Part shown: positions 53,702 through 64,000 of the stretch, one piece after another
Numbering within the stretch: the stretch's first letter is position 1
How the letters are laid out: each line of letters opens with the position of its first letter
Program-made: the position numbers and the translations under genes
Notes under the pieces: model-generated
Databases searched by the model: none
Told to the model about the DNA's origin: nothing
The model's input: the letters and a program-made list of their open reading frames with translations, nothing else
Assembly (NCBI RefSeq): GCF_047663525.1
Contig: NC_092612.1
Coordinates: forward strand, 1,025,501-1,089,500
Length of the DNA: 64,000 nt
Source: Anas platyrhynchos
Taxonomy: Eukaryota > Chordata > Aves > Anseriformes > Anatidae
Reading direction: 5' to 3'

Positions 53702-56700
53702 TCAGAACCTGTGCACCAGAGCCTCCCGCTCCTTGCGCTTCAGCTCCTCCCTGTAGCAGCAGGAGCAGAAGTTGCCGGTTTCTGGGTGCCCGTAGAAGCT
53801 GCAGTTGGGCTGCTTGCATTTGGTCTGCTGGACGTTATAAAGAGCCCGGCCCCTGCTTTTGTCCGCTCCTTTCTGCGAGCCGTCCTGCTCCGCGTGCTCC
53901 CGGCAGCCGTTGCTGTGCGGGGCCGAACCGCCAGGTCCCTCGCGCTCCGCCGCCGGGAAACCGGGCTGAGAATCCGTGTCCGTGGGGGAAAATCGCCCGG
54001 CGTGGGATGGGCTGGAGGAGTGGGGGCTCGGCCGGGGCTGGCCGCAGTGCCTGGGGAGGGTGGCGTAAGGGGGGAGGCTGCTGCAGGGCCCCCCCGCGAC
54101 CTGGCGCCGGCCGTCGGGGAAGCCGGGGGGGTGAGATCCTTCGGTGCTGCTGGCCACCGAGGGCCGGGGGAAGGTGAAGACGCCCGAGTAGCTGGAGGGA
54201 AAAGCTGCCATCTTCGCGCCGAGGGCCAAATCCGGGGTCTGGATGGCGTAAGCAGGAGGAGGCTGGGGGTACGCGGGGCTGAGCATCACCTCCTCGCCCT
54301 TGTGGGCGTTCAGCTCCGGCTCCAGCCTCTTGGCGGGGGCAGCGCTCGCCAGCGCCTTCTTCTCTGCCTCCTTTTGCTTCTGCTCGGCCAAAAAGCGCTC
54401 CTCGGCGTCCAGCAGGTACTGCTGGATCATCTCCTCCTGGTACTGGAGCCTGTTGCTGGTCTTGAGGTGGCCGGCGAAGATGAACTTGCGCTCTCCCTGC
54501 ATGGCAGCCCGGAGGATGCTGAGGCTCAGCCTCACGTCGTTGCTGTACTTGTAGGGGTCCGAGGGCTTTTCGGGGGCTGCTTTCCCCGGGCAGGTTTTCT
54601 CCACGGGAGCCGACAAGTCTCCTTGGGAAGATTCCTCTTTGCTTCCTTTCCTTGACTTCAAGGATCCCTTCTTTTTCTTCTCCAAGGTATCTCCCTGCCC
54701 GTTGCTCACGCCTCCCTTCATACTTTTGCTGTGCATCAACCCTCCCATGTTCTTTTTTAGCTTACTTCCCAAAGTCTTGCCAAAGCTGCCCAGCTTGTTA
54801 GCAACCGAGTCTGCTCGTTTTTTATCCTTTTCCTTGTCCTTTTCTCGGTCTTTCTTTGGTTTCTCTTTGTCCTTGCAACCCCTGCTGCCACCGTTGCTTG
54901 CCGAACTGCTGCAGACCGACTCCTTGTCGGACTCCCCTGACTCCGCAGCTGATCGAGCGTCATCTCCTGCAGAGGCTGTGGGGGATTCTGGCTGGGCCAG
55001 AGGCGCCTAGGGAGAAAGAAAACACATATCAAAGTCAGATAAGTTCCTCAGATAAACCTTTTCAGGCTGAAGGTGAAATAAATGGAGGCAAGCACTCGCT
55101 AGGAGAACAGAGGGGACAAGTGGTGGCTCTCAGATCCGGAGTTATTTCGTGTCAGCGCTGCAGCCAAAGAGCGACCCGCAGAATTCAGCACACGCCCTGG
55201 CCGTGTGCTGCTTTCAGACAGATCAGAACAGCTCACGTGTAAGTTTGGGGAGTTTTCTCCAAAGAGAGGAGGAGAAAAAAGCAACACAAGCAATAAAAAG
55301 CTAACAAACAAAGAAATCCTTCACGCCTGGCAGCCCGGTGACACTGCTAAGGCTGCTGCCACAGGGATGTTGGAAGCAGGCAGAAGTTCCCAGAGCTCCA
55401 CGAGTCAGTCCCGACAACGAAAGGTCCCAGGAAAATTACAGTCAAGCCGCAAGTCAGCTTCTGGTGGCCACAAACCAACAGTTTGTGTTTGTCTTGGAAT
55501 AGGCAGCAGCCGGCCTCGCTGCCAGACACCTACACAGCAGGCTGCGCCGCTCAGCAGGACGTGCGAGGGCTGAGCTTCAGCTTTGCAGGAAGGACAAAAA
55601 CAGGCAGGAAAAGCTCGAGAGAAACGCGCAGGCACAAAAACACGAGTTGTTTGTCTGCTCGGAGCTGCGCTTGCTGCCTTTTCCAATGGAAGCACAGACA
55701 ACCTCACGTGAAGGAGGGCTGCGCAGATGACGACTTCGCTCCCGCCGGGCCCTGCAGAAGGGGGGCTTAAATAATTAAAGAAACCCCCCCTCCTCTCCTT
55801 ACCTGCGTGTCACAAGGCAGCGTGATCCATTTAACATTCATGTAGCTGTGCAGCAAGTGCAGCTTGGCTTCCAACGATAGCGTCACACTAAAATTTGAAA
55901 CAAGCACAAGAAGTCAGAGTCAAGTCTTTACCAAGGCATTTGCCCGTTGTATTTATGTTTAAAACGCATGTTTTAACAGGTAAAAACCATCAAGGCAGCA
56001 GCAATACAAAAGGTAACGTTTTTGAAGCCTTTTAATTAAAAAGGAAATGAATAAGTAAGAAGATTCCTGTATGTCAGAATCGGGTTTGCTACAAATTAAT
56101 ACCAACCTGGCAAATAATCTTACAGGTACACGAGACGAGTAACAAAAAAGCAGATGTCACAGATCTAAACAGAGCTAGTTTCAAAATGATTTTCCTCTCC
56201 ACAAAAACAACTTCAGAAAAAAAAGCAAAGATGTTTTCTCAACAATTTCCACTTGTCATTTTGTTTCCATCAAAAACACACAGTATTTCCTATCAGTTTT
56301 AAAAAAAACAAACTCAAAACGCAGTATCTGTACCGCGCAATACCGTGTCGCTAAAACCTGCCCTGAGCTTTAATAAACGTGCTGATCTTGGAGGTTTTTA
56401 CGTTTCCTAACCCGAAGTCATATGATGGCCAAGTCATGCTTCCAGCTCTCCGACCACGACGCCCACTGTTGGTGACTCCTGGCTCAATAACAGGAAACTC
56501 GCTGCTACCAAACCGTGCTGCAGCTCGCCCGTGGTCTGAGCCCAAACCAGGACGGGTGTCTGCCTGCAAGCAGCCCTCCAGCTCCTGGGGCTCATGGGCA
56601 AAGGTATTTGTTCTCTCTGAGGATGCAGGAAGGGAAAAATGCACCTTTTTGTGCCGGAGAACACAGGCTACAATCCCTGACCCTCCTTATCGAAGCCGGT

Positions 56701-59700
56701 AAGATGTCACCACCCTTCCCAAAATATATCAAAACACTCAGGACCTCAGAAAAAAAAGGAAAAAAAAAAGAAAAAGCTGCTCTGTCTGCACTGAACAGGT
56801 TCATACCCCAGCACAATTTCAACCCAGACACAAGAAACCCCCCAGTGCTCGTGAGCAGCTGGGGATAAAGACCGAACCGCGCGGCTGCGACCGCTCCGGC
56901 GTGCAGACAACCGACCTGGCCAGCTTGACGTTGTCACTGTCGTCTTTCCCCCACTGCCAATCCTTCCCGGGATCCACGGCGAAGTGCACGGGGAGCAGCT
57001 TATGCTCGGAGTCTGTCAGGGGGATCACAGCTGCGGGAGGAGGAGAACAGAAAGCCCACTTACTGCCCGAATTGACGAGGTTTGGCACGCTGCGCCCAGG
57101 CGACAGCGCCTGTCACTTCTGCGCCGCGTCTCCCATCAGTCGCCCGAACTGCAGTTGACACAGAAGCCTGACGTCGATCTCCAGCATGCTCCCCACATAA
57201 ATTAAGCTTTCTTCACGTCACCCTCTTCCTCCAGCCTGTCTAAACCCCATGAGAAGGCAACTTTTCACAGCATCAGCAGCCGAGCTCGGGGCGATCCCCA
57301 AAAACGGTGTCGGTTCTGCCGGTGGCGCACCGAAGCGTGCACAAGGGCTGCTGTGACTGCCAGGCTCGGGACGTAAATCATTGGGTTTGTTCATCACCTA
57401 CCTTGATCTTTCGTGGGTTCCTTCTGCTCCATGGATACCAGGGCAGAGAAATGGGCTTGGTCGTACGCCAGAACCAGAGGGGAGCGATGGCATTTGTTGG
57501 CTGGAACTTCCAGGGGAAGATAGATGCCTCCAAAGGGAATAGGGGCAAAGGCTGGAAAGAAATCGAGCTGGTTAGTTTTCATAATAGGTCGAAGAGTTAA
57601 GACTTGTTTATCCTGAAACTGCTCCAGGACAGGCTGTTTCACTTCTAGGTTTTACCTGCAATCAGCTATCAACTTGAGGGGCAAAAAAAGAAAAACAAAA
57701 CAAAAACAAACTCCAACCAGACATCCGTTTTATACCAGGAGGAACACAGTTGCAGGATGAATCTGTAGGTTCTACAAAAGCCCTCCTCCACACACACACA
57801 CACACAAAAAAACAACTTAAATTTGCACACAGAGTGATGGTAATTGATGAATCTTTTCTGACAGGAAATTAAGTCTGCTAGTGGAAAATACTACATGCAG
57901 GGAACGGAATTTCCCATCTGTACACACGCGTAGGGGCACAAGAAGATGAGAAGTCAGTGTGAAAAGGCAGCAGATCAGCCGGTGATGCTCAGCTCTGTGG
58001 CTCATAGCCTCCAGCACAGTCACACCCAGCCCCATGCTCATCGACAGCTGAAAATCAGGCTCCACGGAGCAGAAAGAGCCTGTGGCAGCAGTGTACGGGC
58101 AATAAACAGCCTGAGCATGCACAATTAATAAAGACAAACGAGTGCAATTCTTACCTTCTCCCCCCGAGTCCCGCAGCATCGTGTCTGCCACCACTACTAT
58201 GGGTCTCTTCAGCACGTGGGCCAGGACAAAGACGTGAAACTCCTCCAGGCTCTCGTACACAGGTTCCTCGGAGCTTTCAACACTGGGAAACAAGAAATAA
58301 ATCAATTTTCATCCTCTGTGCAGTTAATCACTGCTTTTAAAGACAGGAAGCGTTCTTTACAGGCAACAGCACGGACTTGGATCATATTAATGGCATAAAG
58401 TTTCATCTTTCCTCTAATTTCGTATTTTAGACCCAGAGACAGATCCAAAAAATGTCCTATTCTGAGGCAAGGGTTTGTTTCCAGGAAATACCACATTGCT
58501 GCTTGGCACTTCTTGGAGGCTCTTATCTAAAGAGCCTCAAAAGTTGTGTTTGTTTGGGATAGCTGCAGCGATAAAGTGCCCTTGAAACACCGAGGGAGAG
58601 AGAACACTGCAGAAATTCTCAGCTTTTGTTTATCGCCCTCATTTTGGAGCCAACAACATGATGAAACGTGAGAAAAGATTAGGTTTTTGTTCAATTCTGG
58701 AAAAAGAGCTTTTACCCCACAAAAGGGGTCAGGCAGCATTTAGAGAGATGGCTTTCCATAACATTTTAATGGATGTTTTCATTGTTTTTCACAATCCTTC
58801 AACCCTCCCCTTAAAACCCTCCCATACAAGCGGGACCAAAGCAGCAAATCCCTCCTCTGCTCCCAGCCAGGTCCCTGGACCTGCCCTCGGGAAAATTATT
58901 CCAAGCTGTACGTTTAAGGAAGATATTCCCTTTGTTTTTTTTCCCCTGTCCCATGTTCATTATGGCCACCTAAGCCCTGGACACCCCAGCCAGAAGGCTG
59001 GAAAGCCTCCCAGCCACTTTGCTCCACGTACCCCCCACAGTTGCCTCCGTTGGTGCCGTAGTGCACGCGGGGCTCGCTGGAGGCCAGCTTGATCAGCTCG
59101 TTCCACTCCTTCTGCCACTCCTCTTCGGTGTAAACCAGACCAGACTGGGAAAGGAAAGACAGAACAGAGTCCTCAACGTGAGTTTTTTTCCCCCCAATTT
59201 CTGTAGCAATGCTTTGTACACGCAGCCACAACATCTCTCTATGGATTTATGCAAAAACAATCAATATTTTACGCAAAAAAAAAAGCTAAACTGAGGGAGG
59301 GTGGTCTGGACAATCAGGGTGGGAGGTGGGCTGTGAGTTGGCTGAAGGAAAGAAGCCAGAGGGTTGGTACTGGTACGAGCGCTGCTCAATGTATTCATCG
59401 ATGACTCGGAGAAGGGAATGGAGTAGGGGACTGGGCTGGGGGATCTTCCAGGGCCCCTCCCAACCCCTAATATTCTGTGATTCTGTGAAAAAAAAAAAAG
59501 CACACAGCCCTCACATTCTCTGATTCTGTGAAAAAAAAGCACACATTTCCCAGTCAGCAGTTTCAAGCCAGCAGGGAGATAATCTGCCTAAAATGAAGAG
59601 TTTTCAGCCTGGTGGGGTGGAAATAAACATTTCAACCCCCAAAACGAGAGGAAAGCTTTCCTCTTACTCTAACTGCTCCAGTATTACAGCTGACATAACC

Positions 59701-62526
59701 TACAGCCAAGCACCAGTGGGAGGATGAGGACAGGACCAGCTAAAGTTTGCCTTTAGAAGTTATTTTCCCTCCTTACTGAGCTATGAAAACAAAAGAAAGG
59801 CACCGTAACGCCCAGAAGGATCCAACACAAGGCTCGCTGAGGTATTTTAACACACTTGATCCTTTTTTAGCTCTCCAAAGAGGCACAGGGCCCATAGCAC
59901 AGGCAAGACCCGATGGCTAATTATAAGAGTGGGATGGATTTTTTCTGCCACTGCAGATTCTTTTCTGACCTGCAGTCAAGCTGAGTTGTTTATCCCTTCA
60001 GTCCTTTCTTGTTTGTCCATGCACTCAAACCGAGGTTTTACTCACATTTCCTGAGCATGCAAACATCAACTCTGCAGTCGCACCACGTGTACCACGAGAC
60101 CCCCAAAATCAGCGCAAGGGAAGCCCCTGCAAAGCACGGCCCTTTCCTCGAAAAGCTGCTCTTCTGCTCGATGGAGAAGCTTTCCAATACGGTCCCAAGG
60201 AGTTAAAGGGCTCGTTAAGCCTTATTAATCCCAAACGAGGGGAGAAATACCTTAAAACACAAAGCTACACTTGAGCCTGCAGTGTTAAGGCCATGAGGCA
60301 AGCTGCTGAAACTGGCACGAGGAAGAGCAGGCAGCCCTGCCCTCCTCCTCTCTTCCTGGGCTCCAGCATCCAAACACAACATCCTCAGCCCTCGAAGCTG
60401 CCAAGAAAGCCTTCAAGCCACGAACCAGAAGCAGCTGACAGCCCAGCCGGCTCCCTGCTCGTTCAGCAAGGCATTAATTAAGTTTCCCTGCTCCTGGTTA
60501 AGCCTCCAGTGGGACTTCTTTCATCATCGATCTGAGCGTAAAGCAAAGAGAGGGAGGAGAATTGTACCCAGAGTGGGTTAGGCAAGCCGGAGCAGCTTCC
60601 ATCACCCTGGGCTGCCTCTTTCCAAATTTATTTGGAAAGGAAGAGCTCCTAATCCCCGACTTCCAGCCAACCCCTTACACAGTACCTGCCACACCGGCTG
60701 AAGCTGGACTGCTGCACCTGACTGCAGGCACCACCTACACCCGCCTGCCTCCGAGAAGCTTCTGCCGAGGGTTATTAGAAGGGAAGGACACAAATGAGCC
60801 CGCACGCCGAGTATTTTCAAGCCCTTTAAGGTCTGCAAGTCCCAGTGCATTGCTGGTGGCTAGTTCTGGAGATAGCCCTGAGCACGCAGTTTAAGGAGAT
60901 GCAACAAAAGCGTGCTTTTAATAGCAGCCAAACCTCCAATTATTTATCGACGACTTTGTTTCAAACAGGGAAGTAGCTCTTTTTTTTTTTTTTTTTTCAG
61001 CCTGTCGAGATGCTAATCTCCGTGCCCTTCCAAAAATAAAAAGGAAGTTGGAAAGTAAACACCATCCTTCAGTGTCAGGTGGAAACAAAAAAGTTTACTC
61101 TGCTCACAACACCACGGCGCGATTTGGGGACATCTGGTAACTTTCCGCCTTGACAAAGCCCCGGCCCTGCTGTCGGGGGGGAGCACGTCGCAGCTTTGAG
61201 GAGCCTTTCATGTGGCGAGCTCGCCGTTTCCTTTTTTAGTGGCGGAGGCTGCTCCACGCCTCGACAGAGGCGCAGCTTTGTGATCTTATCGCAGGAGAGA
61301 CCTACACGACAGCTCTTCTTCTCTCCTAAAAACACAGCAGCGATCGTGCCCTGGCACTGCCAGCAACACCCTCGCAGCCTGGACGAGGCTGGATCTTCGG
61401 GGAGCGGTGACGTTTGTTTTCCATCAGCAGTGGACGTAACACTGAGCCAATAAAGGGATTTTCCTCCCTTGTAATAAAGAGCATTTCACCAAAGCTTCAC
61501 AGCCATAATTTAGAGGGGAGGATATTTCTCATCACGGCATGGCCGAGTACTGCAAGCCACAAACTTGCCTAAAATTCAAGACCTTTTTTTTTTGTTTGTT
61601 TTTCCTCCCTATGGGATGTTTTCTCAGGATTTTCCCCTCTGCTCCTAGGACCGCGTTCAGTTCCTACCTCCTTGTTCTGCTGCGTTTGCTGCCAGCGCCA
61701 CCTCCGCTTCAGGGCTTCCCTTTCCACACCTTTATCCATTAAGGTATAAAGGGATTTGCGAAGCATGAGATCTCTATCGTGGAAACCCCACATACCTGCA
61801 CAGAGAGGGGGGGGGGGGGAGGAAAAAGCAGCAGAGGATTAGCGAGAGCTGGCGTTTCCCCATCTTCTTCTGCTATCTCATGGCTGAACTCCTACAACCT
61901 GCCACAAAACCAAGGGAAGTGGTAAATTGGGAAACAAGGGCAGAGAAATGTGAGGTGAGCAGGGCCAAACCGAGGAAAAAAATCAACAGCCCCCAGCCCC
62001 CTGTCCAAAGCCTGCCTTTCCCACCCGCAACGAGTTTTTACGCGGCTAAAAGCGGCAGCTGCTGCCTTCAGCTCTAAGGAATGTCCCAGATGAAGCAAAA
62101 TATTTGTTCATGAAATCACACGGTGCTTTCCGCCGGGCTGATGTGTCGAGGGCAAATTTAGACCAGGTGAAACAAGGCTGTGGTTTTGCTGCGTCTGAGC
62201 AGAGCCGGCCACACGAAGGAAATGCCCAACCCGGGTGATTTAGAAGTCTAGAAACCTCCCAAAAGGTTGTCATGTTCGACAAGGTGAAGTCACAGGAGGC
62301 AAACCCAGGTCCTGGAAACTTCCCCACTCTGCGGGGCCACTCTGCGGTGTGAACGAGCTCCTTACCAGGGCCGGAGGGAACCACTTGGCTATTTTTCCAG
62401 TCCTGCACCCTACAAGGCTCTTACCCAGGGAGGCGGCGTGCAGCAGGCAGTTCCCGTCACCCGTGGTGGCCAGGGGGAGCAGCCGCTGGCAGCTGGGGTC
62501 CACGTTCGCCCACCAGTTCAGGCGAC
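53702..62526 (-). CDS. OTUD7B: OTU deubiquitinase 7B (Cezanne), last 8 coding exons; 5' end outside window
   Basis: Lys11-linkage-preferring deubiquitinase acting in cell-cycle ubiquitin editing and NF-kB control. Exons: 62425-62526, 61668-61795, 59032-59144, 58155-58282, 57402-57551, 56916-57030, 55803-55887, 53702-55006; about 708 codons, with some 185 N-terminal residues (UBA region) to the right of 64000. The first exon here starts [10 protein letters not shown] and holds the catalytic motif [15 protein letters not shown], the Cys codon at 62447-62449. The catalytic His is in [12 protein letters not shown] (exon 57402-57551). Exon 55803-55887 ends the OTU domain ([13 protein letters not shown]). 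The long last exon is basic and low-complexity ([20 protein letters not shown], then [13 protein letters not shown]) and closes with an A20-type zinc finger, C-x4-C-x11-C-x2-C, and LVHRF. Frame and splice sites are intact. The A20 finger and OTU details separate it from OTUD7A only with an alignment, but linkage to MTMR11 supports OTUD7B. Confidence 0.95.
57786..57806. repeat. (CA)n microsatellite
   Basis: Ten or so CA units in an OTUD7B intron. Confidence 0.9.
59368..59488 (+). mobile_element. CR1 LINE fragment with internal deletion
   Basis: GCTCAATGTATTCATCGATG reads as the CR1 reverse-transcriptase segment LLNVFIDD. It then jumps to the CR1 3' end, CCCCTCCCAACCCCTAATAT followed by TTCTGTGATTCTGTG. 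It lies in an OTUD7B intron. Confidence 0.75.
59480..59545. repeat. Duplicated CR1 tail
   Basis: The segment GATTCTGTGAAAAAAAA plus GCACACA occurs twice (about 59478-59508 and 59519-59545), separated by GCCCTCACATTCT: a local tandem duplication of the CR1 end and its A-run. Confidence 0.7.
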
Positions 62527-64000
62527 CTGGGGAGATAGCGGAGAGTGTGAAAACGGGGCCCGTTAACGCGCCGCGGGGCCGTTGGGTTCATCTGCTCAAA
62601 AAGAAAGGGAAAAAAAATAAAGAAAGATGAGGAGTGCAGCCGGCTTGGTTTGCGATGGGGACACCCGCAGATGCAAGCTGCGTGCCCGGTCTGTGCCTGG
62701 AAGAAAGGAGCCACGGAAATGCACCAAAAAGGGCAGAGTGTGGGGACTTGGGGAGGTGGCCGGGCTGCAAGGACAGGCAGGAAAACGCAAAATCCTTACT
62801 TAAGGTCACACAAATTAGAGAGAAAGCTGAAAACAGGAGCAAATCCAGCCAGGGCTTTAACCCAGAGCAGCATTCTCCTTCTATCCAGTTCCCCCCAACC
62901 CCAAAAAACAAACATCCTGCTGAGGACACATCCAGGGCGCCGGTCCCAAACGGTGCCCAACAACTTTTCCAGTTTCTCCAACTAATAACGAGGCTGCTTG
63001 GGGTTGCTTTTAGCAACCAGATCCCTCCTATTGAAAGCATCGGTCATTTTTTCCCTGCTCACTGGTTTCGGTACAATTGTCAGGAACTTTTGCTGAGCCA
63101 AGCAGCTTCACCAACAAAAATGCAAACTGACGGCGCTTTACCGGGTTTAAAAATAGCAACTTTTGGGTAATACCAGGCACTTGAATTACTACGAGTCAAG
63201 AGAGAAGGTTTTCAGACCGTCTAAAAATAGAAGCTCGGAAAAATTAACAAACCCACTACAGTTAAACTCAACGCTAGAAGTTAAACATTTATCCAGGAAA
63301 CAAAACTGCACGAAATTACCACCTCAGGCTCACAACTCCAGCCAGGCTGCACCTCGCCCAGCCGTATATTTCTAACAAATATCCCTGTTCCTGAGCACGG
63401 CCCCTGGCAGCCACCCCGGCTCTCACGGGAGCAGAGGATTTATCGAAATTGTGCAGCAGAAGCGGGGGCACTGACAGAAAGCTGCTTTCCAACACCGCCG
63501 GGAGATAAAGGCAGGAAAACACAGCAGGCAGGGCTAACTGCAGCGTGATGCTGCTAATTTCTCATCCCGGCATCAGGGAAGGAACCTGCTGGAGTTGAAA
63601 AAAGGGTTCAGTGCACAGCCCGGAGACAATAGCTCCGCTCAGAGAAGCGGGCTGGGCTCGCTCGGCACAGCTCCTGGCACGGCCGAGGCGCAAACCCGCG
63701 CCAAGTGGCGCGGCGCCAGGCGAGCAGAGCGAGAAGCAAAACCAGCATCTCCCAACAGCTAAACAAAAACGCGGGGCTACAGCACTCAGCGCCGAGCTTT
63801 CTGATCCCCTGCACGTTTTTTTCCTGGAGGATTTTTGCTGCTCTTTTTCCGGACTCAACCGCGGAGCTCGGGGACGTCGCCGCTCCCCAGGCGTTTCGCT
63901 TGTGTCCAGGCAGTAAAAAGGCCACGAGGCCCCCTACGAGTGTTTAAAACGCCCAATTTCTCTGCACGCAGCTCTGAGTGGCGGGGCCGGGCAGCTCTGC
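62527..64000 (-). other. OTUD7B: OTUD7B intron, continuing past the window edge
   Basis: No exon encoding the OTUD7B segment that precedes RLNWW was found on the minus strand. This 1.47 kb is therefore intron; it is unique DNA with no mobile element recognised. Confidence 0.6.

Noticed and set aside
53522-54655. Plus-strand open frame of 377 codons
   Set aside because: Exact antisense of the OTUD7B last exon.

Overview
The window looks like a bird microchromosome. It carries several CR1 retrotransposon fragments with the avian 3' end (ATTCTRTG repeats), has very high GC with long C/G homopolymers, and is packed with minisatellites. It contains five genes whose order and strands match human 1q21.2: BOLA1(+), SV2A(-), SF3B4(-), MTMR11(-), OTUD7B(-). 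A sixth gene to their left, a COUP-TF nuclear receptor that reads best as NR2F5, is absent from mammals. The bird assignment rests on CR1 and protein similarity recalled from memory; no search was run.

Layout. 1-5.4 kb: gene-free left flank with microsatellites, a 10-bp TGTGCATGGC-type array and AT-rich islands that look like conserved non-coding DNA. 5.45-13.97 kb: NR2F5 on the minus strand, three coding exons with introns full of tandem repeats, and a CpG-rich upstream region to about 15.5 kb. 16.1-19.8 kb: BOLA1 on the plus strand, with a ZNF143/E-box promoter, a non-coding first exon and one coding exon. 19.9-28.6 kb: SV2A on the minus strand, 12 coding exons, intact, ending tail-to-tail with BOLA1. 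28.6-36.0 kb: SV2A upstream DNA in which no coding gene was found. 36.0-40.8 kb: SF3B4, six coding exons. 40.8-41.45 kb: an unusual CpG-rich array of ACGTAA motifs and a CRE. 41.45-47.5 kb: MTMR11, 15 coding exons. 47.5-50.1 kb: spacer. 50.1-64.0 kb: OTUD7B, its long 3' UTR and last eight coding exons; the 5' part lies beyond the right edge.

The genes are unrelated in function: transcription factor, mitochondrial Fe-S/redox protein, synaptic vesicle protein, splicing factor, inactive phosphatase and deubiquitinase. They form a conserved linkage group, not an operon. SV2A, SF3B4, MTMR11 and OTUD7B have open frames across all exons mapped here. BOLA1 (three slips) and NR2F5 exon 1 (two slips) have one-base frame shifts in or beside short C/G-rich runs, which I read as base-calling errors and not as gene decay. 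Exon edges were placed by hand from GT/AG sites, phase and remembered human/zebrafish homologues.
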